Counted from the first letter of the stretch, positions 1 to 8,771 are shown. The stretch is DNA of 49,202 nt from Donghicola sp041224595 (GCF_041224595.1 NZ_JBGFGN010000153.1:1-49202), one strand, 5' to 3'. The notes: a model not told the origin generated them from the letters alone. A program made the numbers and translations.

Positions 1-140
1 CAAACCGCCAGCCGCTACATGATGGTCGAGGCATTCGCTCAGATCGACAACGAGGAGACAGACCCAATTCTCAGCATAAAAGCCGCCTGATCATGACCTC
101 AGGCCACCCGACAAATTACACCACCTTGACGGACGTGACC
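1..140 (+). mobile_element. Edge of a repeated (mobile) sequence, left copy
   Basis: Bases 2-140 are the exact reverse complement of 49064-49202 at the other end of the window (139 bases). Base 141 onward differs from the right copy. An open frame enters from the left edge and stops at TGA 88-90, giving a 29-codon tail ending in DPILSIKAA that I cannot assign to a family. After it comes a short non-coding stretch ending in GGACGTGACC. In the right copy the same stretch lies directly before an IS110-type transposase start; here it runs into unrelated AT-richer sequence. The repeat continues beyond the window, so its true length and identity are unknown. Confidence 0.8.
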
Positions 141-405
141 ACCGCAATCTCTGCGGTTCATGATTTTGCAGAAAAGCAAGGATATCCTGCCTTTCTTGTT
201 TTCGCGAAGAAAACTATGGTCTTCGTAGGTGCTAAATCCTTTGCATTAGAAGATTTTTCTGTGAGAATAACAGAGCACCAGTTTCTGTGATATGTTGTTC
301 AAAATCGGCCATTGGAAATGCCGTTAGAATAGTCGTTTGTAAATGAAGCGGAGGTTTCGGCGGCGCGTGGCGCTGCTGTGGCAACATTCGGGAGGTCATA
401 TTTAG
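141..405. other. Spacer with a possible gene remnant
   Basis: This stretch is AT-richer than its surroundings. A plus-strand frame is open from the repeat border to TGA at 288-290 and encodes about 49 residues (…FAEKQGYPAFLVFAKKTMVF…) that I do not recognise. Its only ATG (93) lies inside the repeated sequence, so this is probably the 3' remnant of a gene cut by the mobile element rather than a real small gene. The last part (about 300-405) holds the leader of the response regulator, with a GGGAGG ribosome binding site about ten bases before its ATG. Confidence 0.4.
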
Positions 406-822
406 ATGCGCTTAGCACTGATTGAAGATGATGATCTTCATGCCGAGGTCGTGGGCCGTTGGATGGGGCGGGATGCTCGGGTCCAATTCAACCGCTTTCA
501 CACCGCCACAGAGTTCCTCTCATCCATGACAGAGTTGGGCAACAGTGTGCCTGATGTCGTCTTGGTCGACTATTACCTGAGTGATGGGACCGCAAACGAG
601 TTTGTTCGTGACCTTCGGTCGCTTGGTGATGAACGCGCCGACATTGGGGTCGTACTGATTTCAGGCGTTGATATTGTGGAGTTCTCCAGAATCCTAGAGG
701 GTCTGGACGTCGACGGTTTCGTGCTCAAGGACGATCTGTCCCGAGAGCGTTTGACCATGGTGGCGTCCTTGGCGATGCAATCGTCGAAGCGCCGACAAGA
801 ACTGTCCGCTCTCAAGAAATGA
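406..822 (+). CDS. Single-domain response regulator (CheY-like receiver)
   Basis: This 138-residue protein consists of a receiver domain only. The acidic pocket is E7/D8/D9, the predicted phospho-acceptor is D55 in VLVDYYL, the switch Ser is S86 in VLISG, and the conserved Lys is K108 in VLKDD. No output domain follows, only a short helical tail rich in Lys and Arg. Proteins of this kind usually act by protein-protein contact or as phosphorelay intermediates. No histidine kinase is nearby, so the partner is unknown. A GGGAGG Shine-Dalgarno supports the start. The gene meets the LysR-type gene tail to tail with no spacer: both stop codons lie in the shared palindrome TGATCA (820-825). Confidence 0.85.
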   Translation: MRLALIEDDDLHAEVVGRWMGRDARVQFNRFHTATEFLSSMTELGNSVPDVVLVDYYLSDGTANEFVRDLRSLGDERADIGVVLISGVDIVEFSRILEGLDVDGFVLKDDLSRERLTMVASLAMQSSKRRQELSALKK

Positions 823-1710
823 TCATAGATTGATGGGGAGGGTCGCTTTGGTGCCGCCCTTCGCTGGAATCGCAAGGCCGTCCAAGGGGGTCTTGAAGGC
901 CGTTTGGATCCAGTCTAGCGCGACATGGATGATTTTGTCCTGTTTGCGCGTGGCGTGGAAATAGGCCCAGACAGGGTGCTCTATCTGCTCAAACTCAGGT
1001 AAGTAGCGCAGACCGCGTTGGCGGATCGCATAATCCTCGACCAAGGCTGCGGCAAAGGGTGCCCTCTGGATGACTTCGGCGCAAAGAAGGCCGTCGTTCA
1101 GCATCATGTGCTCAACGCCCATCGCTTCTTTCAGCCGTGCGTGATGATCCTCCATCGTTCGGTTGCTTTCGAGCCGAATCCAAGATTGCAGTTTGCCTTG
1201 AAACGCAGAGCCGCACCAAACCGCAGAGCGTAAAGTGCCCACGCGCTTTTGAATCAGGTTACCTTCTTCCATCGGGGTCGTGGATAGGAAGATGTCTGTT
1301 TCACCAAAACCGAGGCTGGCGGGCCCAAAGCGCAATTTAAAGGTGATTGTCGGGATCGTCTCGAACAGATCGGACACCGCGCCCATCAGGCGCGACTGGC
1401 GGATCATGTCGTCGTAGTTGATGCGAACTTCTTTTGGAGCCGTTTCGGAATCCTCTTCCAGCTGGATCCGCTCAAGCTCTGCATTCGTCGTTTCCGCCAA
1501 AGAAGCAAGAGACTCTGCGAACTGGGTAGGCTTCCACTTTTGTCCGTCCTTGACGAAAAGCTGAATTCCCAATTCATCCGAAAGCCCATGGATGCGCCGC
1601 GATACTGTTGCGACGTTGGTTTTAAGAGCTTGCGCAGCACCGGACATTGTTCCGTAGCGTTTGAGTGCCAGACAATATTTCAGATCGTCCCAGTTATGCA
1701 TGAATCTCAT
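823..1710 (-). CDS. LysR-type transcriptional regulator
   Basis: The 295-residue protein has an N-terminal winged helix-turn-helix typical of LysR regulators (WDDLKYCLALKRYGTMSGAA, about residues 7-26, followed by VSRRIHGLSDELGIQLF). The remainder is a divergent effector domain, residues about 95-280, that does not match a familiar subgroup. The start at 1710 is one option; Met4 (1701), directly before HNWDDL, is equally plausible because many homologues begin there. It is transcribed away from dut, with a 246-base spacer between the two starts. The regulated genes are unknown; autoregulation or control of dut would be guesses from position only. Confidence 0.82.
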   Translation of the reverse strand: MRFMHNWDDLKYCLALKRYGTMSGAAQALKTNVATVSRRIHGLSDELGIQLFVKDGQKWKPTQFAESLASLAETTNAELERIQLEEDSETAPKEVRINYDDMIRQSRLMGAVSDLFETIPTITFKLRFGPASLGFGETDIFLSTTPMEEGNLIQKRVGTLRSAVWCGSAFQGKLQSWIRLESNRTMEDHHARLKEAMGVEHMMLNDGLLCAEVIQRAPFAAALVEDYAIRQRGLRYLPEFEQIEHPVWAYFHATRKQDKIIHVALDWIQTAFKTPLDGLAIPAKGGTKATLPINL

Positions 1711-1956
1711 TCGTTTCTGCGGGCATCACGCCAGCTTTCCAACAGGGACGCCAACAAGGCAAAGATCGCAAAATACAGGTTTGGGAGATTTCACGTTAGT
1801 TCACCCAGTTGCAGTCTGTAAACTCTTTCCCGTCTTCGGGGTGAAGATGTGTCAGTACGCAGCCAGGAGTGTAGACAATGCACGGAGCATCGACTTGCAT
1901 CTCGCTGGCTGAAAGGACTTAGTATCCGCAACGCGTTTAGCACCCGAGGAGAGCCT
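1711..1956. promoter_or_regulatory. Divergent intergenic region, LysR regulator / dut
   Basis: This region separates two divergent starts and must hold promoters for both. A GAGGAGAG ribosome binding site lies at 1946-1953 and decides the dut start at 1957. An upstream in-frame ATG at 1849 would add 36 residues without any dUTPase similarity. I see no clear palindromic operator or RNA gene here. Confidence 0.4.
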
Positions 1957-2439
1957 ATGAGCAGCCCGTCTTTCACCCCCGAAATCGAGGTCAAAGTACT
2001 GGATGCTCGGTTAAATGAATGGGGATTGCCCACATACCAGAGCGACATGGCCGCCGCGATCGACCTACACGCATGTATCGAAGCCCCGATGGAGATTGCC
2101 CCGCAGGAAAAGGCCGTTTTGATACCCTCTGGCCTGGCGCTGTATATGAACAATCCGCATGTGGCGGCGGTGATCTTGCCGCGCTCCGGCATGGGCCACA
2201 AGCATGGCTTGGTGCTGGGAAATGGCACAGGTCTGATCGACCCTGATTACACCGCGCAGATTTTCGTCAGCGTCTGGAACCGGAACCCCTCGGGCGATCC
2301 GATCACGATTAATCCCGGCGAGCGGATTGCGCAGATGATGTTCTTGCCGGTCATTCGCCCTAACTTGTCCGTGGTCGAGGAATTCTCGGGCGAGACCGCG
2401 CGGGGCGGCGGCGGTTTCGGCTCGACCGGATCGAAGTAA
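1957..2439 (+). CDS. dut: Deoxyuridine 5'-triphosphate nucleotidohydrolase (dUTPase)
   Basis: The enzyme hydrolyses dUTP to dUMP and pyrophosphate, keeping uracil out of DNA and supplying dUMP for thymidylate synthesis. The 160-residue protein shows all five trimeric dUTPase motifs: AAIDLHA (33-39), PRSG (75-78), GLIDPDY (92-98, with the catalytic Asp), GERIAQMMF (121-129) and the glycine-rich C-terminal GGGGFGSTG. Start 1957 follows a strong GAGGAGAG site and gives the usual family length. The motif-3 region resembles the E. coli enzyme (GLIDSDY) more than the NAPGTIDADY type. It is followed after nine bases by the ThiF-like gene, so the two are probably co-transcribed. Confidence 0.96.
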   Translation: MSSPSFTPEIEVKVLDARLNEWGLPTYQSDMAAAIDLHACIEAPMEIAPQEKAVLIPSGLALYMNNPHVAAVILPRSGMGHKHGLVLGNGTGLIDPDYTAQIFVSVWNRNPSGDPITINPGERIAQMMFLPVIRPNLSVVEEFSGETARGGGGFGSTGSK

Positions 2440-2448
2440 GGGGCTGAC

Positions 2449-3501
2449 ATGCTACTGTTTTTAGCGATGGCGGGCGCGCTCTGGGGGATCGGTGCGCTGA
2501 TGAAGACTCCGAAATCTGCGCGATGGGGGATGATCCTGATCCTGTATGTGGCTGTCTTGGGCGCCCATCTGGTCTTGCCTGACGGCGCGCCCCTGCGATT
2601 GTCGCTCGGCGGCAGCATTGAGCCTTGGCTGATCGTTGGCGCGCTGCTGGGTCTGGCGCTGGGCTACCGTTTCGGCTTGCGCGCCATCCGCGCCAAGGTC
2701 GCCGAGAGAGATGCACCTGCGGTGGATGAGGCCCCGAAGCAGACGTTTGAACCAGTTGAGCTAGAGCGTTACGCCCGCCACATCGTCCTGCGCGAAATCG
2801 GTGGGCCGGGGCAAAAGGCGCTGAAGCAGTCCAAGGTTCTGGTCGTTGGGGCAGGGGGTTTGGGCAGTCCGGTGCTGCTCTACTTGGCGGCCTCTGGCGT
2901 CGGGACTATCGGCGTCATCGACGAGGATGTGGTGGATAACGGCAACCTGCAGCGGCAGGTGATCCATGCGGATGCGGACATTGGCCGGCCCAAGGTGTTC
3001 AGCGCTCAGGACCACATGCTGGCTCTGAACCCCTTCCTGACAGTCAAGCCGTACAACCGCCGCCTGACCGAAGACGAGGCTGAAGAGTTGATCGGCGAAT
3101 ACGATCTGGTGCTCGACGGGACAGACAATTTCGAAACCCGCTATCTGGTGAACCGGATCTGCGTGAAGCTTGGTAAACCTTTGGTGTCCGGCGCTCTGAC
3201 CCAGTGGGAAGGGCAGCTCAGCCTCTTTGATCCGGCGAACGGGACCCCATGTTACCAGTGTATCTTCCCCGAGGCGCCCGCGCCGCATCTGGCGCCGCCC
3301 TGTGCGCTCGCTGGTGTGGCTGGACCATTGCCGGGGATTATTGGGACGATGATGGCGAATGAGGCTGTCAAAGCGATCACCGGCGCGGGTCAGACCCTGC
3401 GCGGACGTATGGTGATCCATGACGCCCTGTACGCCGAGACCCGCAGCATTACCCTGCAGCCACGGGGCGATTGCCCTGTCTGCGGACAGCACAAGGATTG
3501 A
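2449..3501 (+). CDS. Membrane-anchored ThiF/MoeB/HesA-family E1-like adenylyltransferase
   Basis: Enzymes of this family adenylate the C-terminal glycine of ubiquitin-fold sulfur carriers such as MoaD or ThiS during molybdopterin or thiamine synthesis. The 350-residue protein has the ATP-binding loop GAGGLGS (134-140), NLQRQV (166-171), the DGTDN motif (223-227), two CxxC zinc pairs (CYQC 268-271 and CPVC 342-345), and Cys285 near the usual catalytic cysteine region. Unusually, about 100 residues precede the catalytic domain, with hydrophobic segments near 1-17, 26-44 and 58-75, so the enzyme is probably tethered to the inner membrane. No carrier protein gene is adjacent. The family is clear, but whether it acts as MoeB, ThiF or in another pathway is not. 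Confidence 0.88.
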   Translation: MLLFLAMAGALWGIGALMKTPKSARWGMILILYVAVLGAHLVLPDGAPLRLSLGGSIEPWLIVGALLGLALGYRFGLRAIRAKVAERDAPAVDEAPKQTFEPVELERYARHIVLREIGGPGQKALKQSKVLVVGAGGLGSPVLLYLAASGVGTIGVIDEDVVDNGNLQRQVIHADADIGRPKVFSAQDHMLALNPFLTVKPYNRRLTEDEAEELIGEYDLVLDGTDNFETRYLVNRICVKLGKPLVSGALTQWEGQLSLFDPANGTPCYQCIFPEAPAPHLAPPCALAGVAGPLPGIIGTMMANEAVKAITGAGQTLRGRMVIHDALYAETRSITLQPRGDCPVCGQHKD

Positions 3502-3504
3502 ACT

Positions 3505-5514
3505 ATGACTGATGCATTGATGCAGCCTTGGGATGGCCCCTACGGTCTGCCCCGCTTCGAAGCCATTTCCGACGACGATTTTGCCCCCGCCTTCGCGGCC
3601 GCTCTGGCCGAGCACAAGGCCGAGATCGACGCCATTGCGGACAACCCCGAAGCGCCCACCTTTGCCAACACTGTGCTGGCGCTCGAAGGGTCGGGCTTTG
3701 CGCTCGATCGGGTTCTGTCGGTTTTTTACAACTTGGCGGGCAGCGACTCGAACGACGCGCGCCAAGCGCTGCAGCGGGATTTCGCGCCGCAATTGTCCGC
3801 CCACTACAGTGACATCAACAATAACCGTGCCCTGTTTGATCGTGTCGAAACCCTGTGGGCACAGCGCGACGAATTGGGTCTGGACGAGCAGGACGCGCGG
3901 CTTTTGTATCTGACCCGCCGTGGTTTTGTGCGCTCTGGTGCGGCGCTGACTGGCAAACAGGCCGACCGTATGCGTGAGGTTATGTCGCGACTGTCGTCTC
4001 TGGGCACGCAATTCACCCAGAACTTGCTGAAAGATGAATCTAGCTGGCAGATGGAACTGGCCGAGGATCAGCTGGACGGTCTGCCGGACTTCCTGATTTC
4101 TGCAGCGCGCCGCGCTGGCAATGGCAAGCCGGTCATCACCTTGTCGCGGTCCCTGATTGTGCCGTTCCTGCAGTTCTGTCCCGATCGCGCGCTGCGTGAA
4201 AAAGCCTACACCGCGTGGGCTGCCCGCGGTGCGAATGGCGGCGAGACCGACAACCGCGGCATCGCGACCGAGACCCTGAAACTGCGCGAAGAGCGTGCCA
4301 AACTGCTGGGCTATGACAACTTCGCGGCCTTTAAGTTGGAAACCGAGATGGCTGGCTCGCCCGAACGGGTCGAGGAGTTGCTGATGCAGGTCTGGACCCC
4401 GGCCAAGGCGCAGGCCGATGCGGATGCTGCCAAGCTGACCCAGATGATGCGCGAGGACGGCATCAACGGGGAGCTGCAGGCATGGGATTGGCGCTACTAT
4501 TCAGAAAAGCGCCGCCAAGCCGAGCATGATCTCGATGAAGCCAAGCTGAAGCCCTACTTCCAACTGGATAAAATGATCGAAGCGGCCTTTGACTGCTCGA
4601 CCCGCCTGTTCGGTCTGCAGTTCGAGCCTCTAGACGTCCCGCTCTACCACATTGATGCCCGCGCATGGCGCGTCACCCGCGATGGTCAGCACGTGGCGGT
4701 GTTCATCGGTGACTACTTCGCCCGTCCTTCCAAGCGGTCCGGCGCATGGTGCAGCGCGTTCCAATCCCAAGCTGGCTGGCCCGAAGCGCAGGCCCCGATC
4801 GTCGTGAACGTCTGCAACTTTGCGCAACCGGACGAAGGGCAGCCCGCGCTTCTCTCGTATGACGACGCGCGTACCCTGTTCCATGAATTCGGCCACGCCC
4901 TGCACCAAATGCTGTCGGATGTGCGTTATAGTTCCATGTCCGGTACCTCGGTCGCGCGGGACTTTGTCGAACTGCCGAGCCAGCTATACGAGCACTGGCT
5001 TGAGGTCCCCGAAGTGCTGGCGAAATTCGCAGTCCATGCGGAAACCGGAGAGCCTATGCCGCAGGCGATGGCTGATGCGGTTCTTGGTGCTGCGACCTAT
5101 GACATGGGCTTCCAGACCGTCGAATACCTGGGCTCGGCGCTTGTCGATCTGGCCTTCCATCGTGGTGCTGCGCCAGAAGATGCGATGGCCAAGCAGGCAG
5201 AGGTTCTGGCGGGCATCGACATGCCAAAAGCTATCGGGATGCGCCACGCGACGCCCCAGTTCGCCCACGTATTTTCGGGTGACGGTTATTCCAGCGGCTA
5301 CTACAGCTACATGTGGTCCGAGGTCATGGACGCCGATGCGTTCGATGCGTTCAAAGAGGCTGGCGGCGCATTCGACGAAAAGACCGCCGACAGCCTGAAG
5401 TCCAACATCCTATCCATGGGTGGATCGAAACCGGCCGAAGATCTCTACACCGCATTCCGTGGCCGCATGCCCGGTGTCGATGCGCTGCTGCGCGGACGCG
5501 GGCTGGTCGCCTGA
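3505..5514 (+). CDS. dcp: M3-family zinc metallopeptidase (peptidyl-dipeptidase Dcp / oligopeptidase A type)
   Basis: A thimet-type metallopeptidase degrading short peptides. The 669-residue protein has the zinc motif HEFGH at 460-464 and the third ligand Glu489 in ARDFVELPS. The C-terminal region contains HVFSGDGYSSGYYSYMWSEV, a substrate-binding stretch typical of M3 enzymes. Its length matches E. coli Dcp (about 680 residues). It has no signal peptide, so it is cytoplasmic. It begins three bases after the ThiF-like gene and is probably the last gene of the dut transcript, because a strong hairpin terminator follows. The Dcp versus OpdA (PrlC) assignment is by overall resemblance and is less certain than the family. 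Confidence 0.9.
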   Translation: MTDALMQPWDGPYGLPRFEAISDDDFAPAFAAALAEHKAEIDAIADNPEAPTFANTVLALEGSGFALDRVLSVFYNLAGSDSNDARQALQRDFAPQLSAHYSDINNNRALFDRVETLWAQRDELGLDEQDARLLYLTRRGFVRSGAALTGKQADRMREVMSRLSSLGTQFTQNLLKDESSWQMELAEDQLDGLPDFLISAARRAGNGKPVITLSRSLIVPFLQFCPDRALREKAYTAWAARGANGGETDNRGIATETLKLREERAKLLGYDNFAAFKLETEMAGSPERVEELLMQVWTPAKAQADADAAKLTQMMREDGINGELQAWDWRYYSEKRRQAEHDLDEAKLKPYFQLDKMIEAAFDCSTRLFGLQFEPLDVPLYHIDARAWRVTRDGQHVAVFIGDYFARPSKRSGAWCSAFQSQAGWPEAQAPIVVNVCNFAQPDEGQPALLSYDDARTLFHEFGHALHQMLSDVRYSSMSGTSVARDFVELPSQLYEHWLEVPEVLAKFAVHAETGEPMPQAMADAVLGAATYDMGFQTVEYLGSALVDLAFHRGAAPEDAMAKQAEVLAGIDMPKAIGMRHATPQFAHVFSGDGYSSGYYSYMWSEVMDADAFDAFKEAGGAFDEKTADSLKSNILSMGGSKPAEDLYTAFRGRMPGVDALLRGRGLVA

Positions 5515-5528
5515 TCCGCTGAACCAAA

Positions 5529-5559
5529 AAAGCCCCCGCAAATCGCGGGGGCTTTCATT
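5529..5559. terminator. Bidirectional rho-independent terminator
   Basis: An 11-bp stem (AAAGCCCCCGC at 5529-5539, GCGGGGGCTTT at 5545-5555) with a five-base loop lies between the convergent peptidase and phosphomutase genes. A-rich and T-rich flanks on either side let it serve both strands. Confidence 0.9.
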
Positions 5560-5577
5560 TGTCCGAAGGAACCGGAC

Positions 5578-7074
5578 TTAGATTTTCTGGTCGTACTCGC
5601 CGACCGCAGGCTCGGTGCGGATCACGTCGTCGATCTCTTTGAAGATCGCGCGCAGTTCCTCGTCGCTTTCCGAGCTTTCGCAAACCACAACCAGGTTCGG
5701 GGTGTTCGACGAAGCGCGCACCAGACCCCAGCTGCCGTTTTCCAAAATGACGCGGGCGCCGTTCACGGTGACAACCTCTTTGACAGCTTTGCCAGCAAAG
5801 GTGTCGCCTGCATCTGCCTTGGCAACCAGCTTCTCGACGATTCGATCCAGTACGTCGTACTTTTCAGTATCGGCGCAGTAGGGCGACATGGTCGGGGTCG
5901 AGTAGGTCTTGGGCAGAGCCTTGCGCAGGTCCGACATGGACATGTCGGGGTTGCGGTCCATCAGTTTGCAGATCTCGACCGCGACGCGCATGCCGCAATC
6001 GTAGCCGCGACCCACAGGCTCGGCCAGGAAGTAGTGGCCAGACTTTTCAAAGCCTGCCAGAGCGCCGATTTCCTTGACGCGGCGCTTCATGTGGCTGTGG
6101 CCTGTCTTCCAGTAGTCGGCTTTTACGCCACGTTCCTGAAGTTCAGGATCCGACGCGAACAGGCCGGTGGATTTCACGTCCGCCACAAAGGTCGAGTTGG
6201 GGTACAGCTTCGACAGGTCGCGGGCCATGATCACGCCGACCTTGTCTGCGAAAATCTCTTCGCCTTCGTCATCGACAACGCCGCAGCGGTCGCCGTCACC
6301 GTCAAAACCCAGCGCGATGTCTGCCCCCGACGCTTTCAGCGTGTCGGACATGTCGTGCAGCATTTCCATGGCTTCGGGGTTCGGATTGTAGTTCGGGAAG
6401 GTGTAGTCCAACTCGTTGTGCGAGGGAACGACTTCTACGCCGATACGCTCCAGAATCTCGGGTGCCAGAGCCGACGCGGTGCCGTTGCCGGTCGCGCAGA
6501 CGACTTTGAGAGGGCGGGACATTTTGAAGTCACCGATCAGGTCTTGGATGTAGGCTTCCTTGACGCCCTCGACCAGTTCGTACGAACCGCCTTCGTGGGC
6601 TTCACCCAGACCACCCAGAACGATGTCGCGCAGTTCGCCCATCTCGTCGGGGCCGTGGGTCAGCGGGCGGTCAAAGCCCATCTTCACACCGGTCCAACCG
6701 TTGGGGTTGTGCGATGCGGTGACCATGGCCACAGCGGGCACGTCAAGATGGAACTGGCTGAAGTAGGCCATGGGGGACAGGGCGGGGCCGATGTCCTTGA
6801 CCTGAATACCGGCCTGCATCAGGCCGAGGATCAGCGCGTTTTTGATCGCTAGCGAGTAGTCGCGATAGTCATTGCCGACCGCGATCACGGGCTCGATCCC
6901 GCGCTTGCGCATCTGGGTACCAAGGCCCAGACCCAGAGCGGTCATGCCGGGTAGGTTGATTTCCTCGGGGTATTTCCAGCGGGCGTCGTATTCGCGAAAG
7001 CCGGTGGGCTTGATCATCGGACGCAGCAAGAAATCCCAAGTGTTGGGTGTTACGTCGGCAATCGGCTTGGTCAT
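5578..7074 (-). CDS. Phosphomannomutase / phosphoglucomutase
   Basis: An alpha-D-phosphohexomutase interconverting hexose 6- and 1-phosphates, feeding GDP-mannose or UDP-glucose synthesis. The 498-residue protein carries the active-site phosphoserine loop TASHNP (S121), the magnesium loop DGDGDR (258-263), the sugar-binding loop FEKSGHYF (342-349) and the C-terminal phosphate-binding loop RASSNTPN. ManB/AlgC-type enzymes act on mannose and/or glucose phosphate; the sequence alone does not decide which. It lies downstream of kpsE-kpsT on the same strand with a 104-base gap, which suggests, but does not show, a role in supplying capsule precursors. It ends at the shared terminator at 5529-5559. 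Confidence 0.92.
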   Translation of the reverse strand: MTKPIADVTPNTWDFLLRPMIKPTGFREYDARWKYPEEINLPGMTALGLGLGTQMRKRGIEPVIAVGNDYRDYSLAIKNALILGLMQAGIQVKDIGPALSPMAYFSQFHLDVPAVAMVTASHNPNGWTGVKMGFDRPLTHGPDEMGELRDIVLGGLGEAHEGGSYELVEGVKEAYIQDLIGDFKMSRPLKVVCATGNGTASALAPEILERIGVEVVPSHNELDYTFPNYNPNPEAMEMLHDMSDTLKASGADIALGFDGDGDRCGVVDDEGEEIFADKVGVIMARDLSKLYPNSTFVADVKSTGLFASDPELQERGVKADYWKTGHSHMKRRVKEIGALAGFEKSGHYFLAEPVGRGYDCGMRVAVEICKLMDRNPDMSMSDLRKALPKTYSTPTMSPYCADTEKYDVLDRIVEKLVAKADAGDTFAGKAVKEVVTVNGARVILENGSWGLVRASSNTPNLVVVCESSESDEELRAIFKEIDDVIRTEPAVGEYDQKI

Positions 7075-7178
7075 ATGAAAAACACTCTTTTCTGTAGTTC
7101 AAAATTGGAGCAGGAACGCACTCGTTACTTTGCACTAGTAATTAGCGCTCGAATCTAATCTGCAACCCTCTTTTACCC

Positions 7179-8771
7179 CTAGCTTGTGACTTGTTCACGA
7201 AGGATCGACGCTGTGAGCGAGATCATGAGGTAAATTCCGGCAAAAATCAAAAAACTGACCACAGTGTTCTCGAATGCCTTGGGGTATGTCGCCTGATCTG
7301 GCACCACAGGTTCTACGCCGCGGGACAGATAGCGGGTCTGACGGCTGGCTTCGATCTGGGCAGCCTCTAGGTTCTGGAGAGCAGATTGTAAGAGCAGGTC
7401 ACGAGTTGCGACGTCGGCTTGGGCCAGCGAAATCTTGGCAGAAATCGCGGCCAGAGAGTCCTCTCCTTGGGTCGCTTCGTTCATGCGAGTCTCCAGTTGA
7501 GCGATCGCAGATTGCAGGCGGCGAATGTCACCTTGAACGCCGTCGACACGGCTTTGGTTCGGCCGCGCGTTGTCGAGCAAGGCCTGAAGCTGCAATTGCT
7601 TTTCTTGCAGTTCGATTTGGCGCTGGGTGATTTGCTGTCGGAGCGCGCCGATGACGCCCTCGGGATCGACGATTGCCGCCTCTTGCTGGAGTGCGACCAA
7701 GGCTTCTTGCGCTTCGCGGCGCAGACGCTCGGCCTCGGCCAAGGATTTGCGCGACTCGCTCAACTGGTCCTCGCGTTTGCGCAGGGTCTGGCTATCGACG
7801 CGTTCTTCGGCGTAGCGGATCAGCGCATCCGAAAAGGCTTTGCTGGCTTCAGGCGCGACGGCGATCACCTCGAGGCCCATGACGCCTTCGGTCGGGTCGT
7901 ATCCGATCTGCACTTTGCGCTTGTAGAGCTTGTAGGCTTCCTCGTTTGTAGCATCAGGCGATAGACGCAAAATCGGATCAATCCAGTCCTGCTGGAAATG
8001 CGCTTTGAAGCCGAGTTCTTCGTTCAGGCGCAGCATTGCCTCGCGGGATTGCAGGTAGCGCTGGATCGCGACGGCCTCTTGGTTGGTGTTCATCTGCGAC
8101 GGAAGCAGACCCCCTAGGCCGCCCGCGCCACTGGACTGGTCCGAGGTTTGAATAATGAAGTCCGAGGTGGTCGCGTATTGCGGTGTTGCCTCGAAATAGA
8201 AAAACCAGCCGCAAATAGCGGTGGGCAAGAAGACAAAGAAGAGCAGGCGTAGAGCCAGCAAGCCGGTTTTCTTGCGGCGGCGCTTGCTGATCTCGGCTTG
8301 GATGCGCCCGATTTCACGCGCGCGGCGCTCGGCTGGGCTCTCACCATCGCTGACTTCGGTGCTTGGAAGTGTTTCGGGTTTGCGCTCGGGAACAGTTTGC
8401 GGCAGCTGGGTCAGCTTTGTTTCTTCGGGGTCGGATACCACGAGGTCCAAAGATGCCGAACGTTGGAAGGGATCGATTCCGCGCTTGCGCAGCTGGCGTA
8501 CGGCATCAAAGTCAGAGGTCGCGGGAACATCGTGTTTCTGTGCCAACCTCCGCGCGAGACGCAACTGGCGACCAGTCAGACCCTCTTTGCGGATCGCGTC
8601 GATGTCATCCTCTGATTCTACCTCGGCCCGAGAGGACACTGCGCCCGCCATCGTCGTCGCCTCAGTGGTCTTCGGCGTGTCTTCGGGATGCGTGTGTTCC
8701 GTCTCTGCTACCGCCTTGGCAAGCGGCTCTCGGCTGATGCGGAATTTTCTAGCTTTTGGTTTCGTAGTCAT
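7179..8771 (-). CDS. kpsE: Capsule polysaccharide export inner-membrane protein, KpsE/CtrB family
   Basis: KpsE-type polysaccharide co-polymerase, linking the ABC exporter to the outer-membrane channel. Numbered from the chosen start, a transmembrane segment lies at about 171-191 (LLFFVFLPTAICGWFFYF), followed by a periplasmic domain with long coiled coil (about 300-460) and a second membrane segment near the C-terminus. The start at 8771 follows GAGGAAG at good spacing; an upstream ATG at 8792 is possible. It overlaps the end of kpsT by 23 bases, indicating translational coupling. The protein is about 530 residues, whereas classical KpsE has roughly 380. The excess is an N-terminal cytoplasmic extension of about 165 charged residues containing LTGRQLRLARRLAQKH. 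Confidence 0.88.
   Translation of the reverse strand: MTTKPKARKFRISREPLAKAVAETEHTHPEDTPKTTEATTMAGAVSSRAEVESEDDIDAIRKEGLTGRQLRLARRLAQKHDVPATSDFDAVRQLRKRGIDPFQRSASLDLVVSDPEETKLTQLPQTVPERKPETLPSTEVSDGESPAERRAREIGRIQAEISKRRRKKTGLLALRLLFFVFLPTAICGWFFYFEATPQYATTSDFIIQTSDQSSGAGGLGGLLPSQMNTNQEAVAIQRYLQSREAMLRLNEELGFKAHFQQDWIDPILRLSPDATNEEAYKLYKRKVQIGYDPTEGVMGLEVIAVAPEASKAFSDALIRYAEERVDSQTLRKREDQLSESRKSLAEAERLRREAQEALVALQQEAAIVDPEGVIGALRQQITQRQIELQEKQLQLQALLDNARPNQSRVDGVQGDIRRLQSAIAQLETRMNEATQGEDSLAAISAKISLAQADVATRDLLLQSALQNLEAAQIEASRQTRYLSRGVEPVVPDQATYPKAFENTVVSFLIFAGIYLMISLTASILREQVTS

Noticed and set aside
93..290. 65-codon small protein at the left end
   Set aside because: Its start lies in the repeated sequence and the rest in unrelated flank, so it looks like a junction artefact over a gene remnant.
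1849..1956. N-terminal extension of dUTPase from ATG 1849
   Set aside because: The added 36 residues have no dUTPase similarity, and a strong ribosome site sits before ATG 1957.
2761..4011. 416-codon minus-strand open frame opposite the ThiF-like and peptidase genes
   Set aside because: It lies antisense to two well-supported genes, has a Gln/Arg/His-rich composition typical of GC-rich shadow frames, and shows no family motif.
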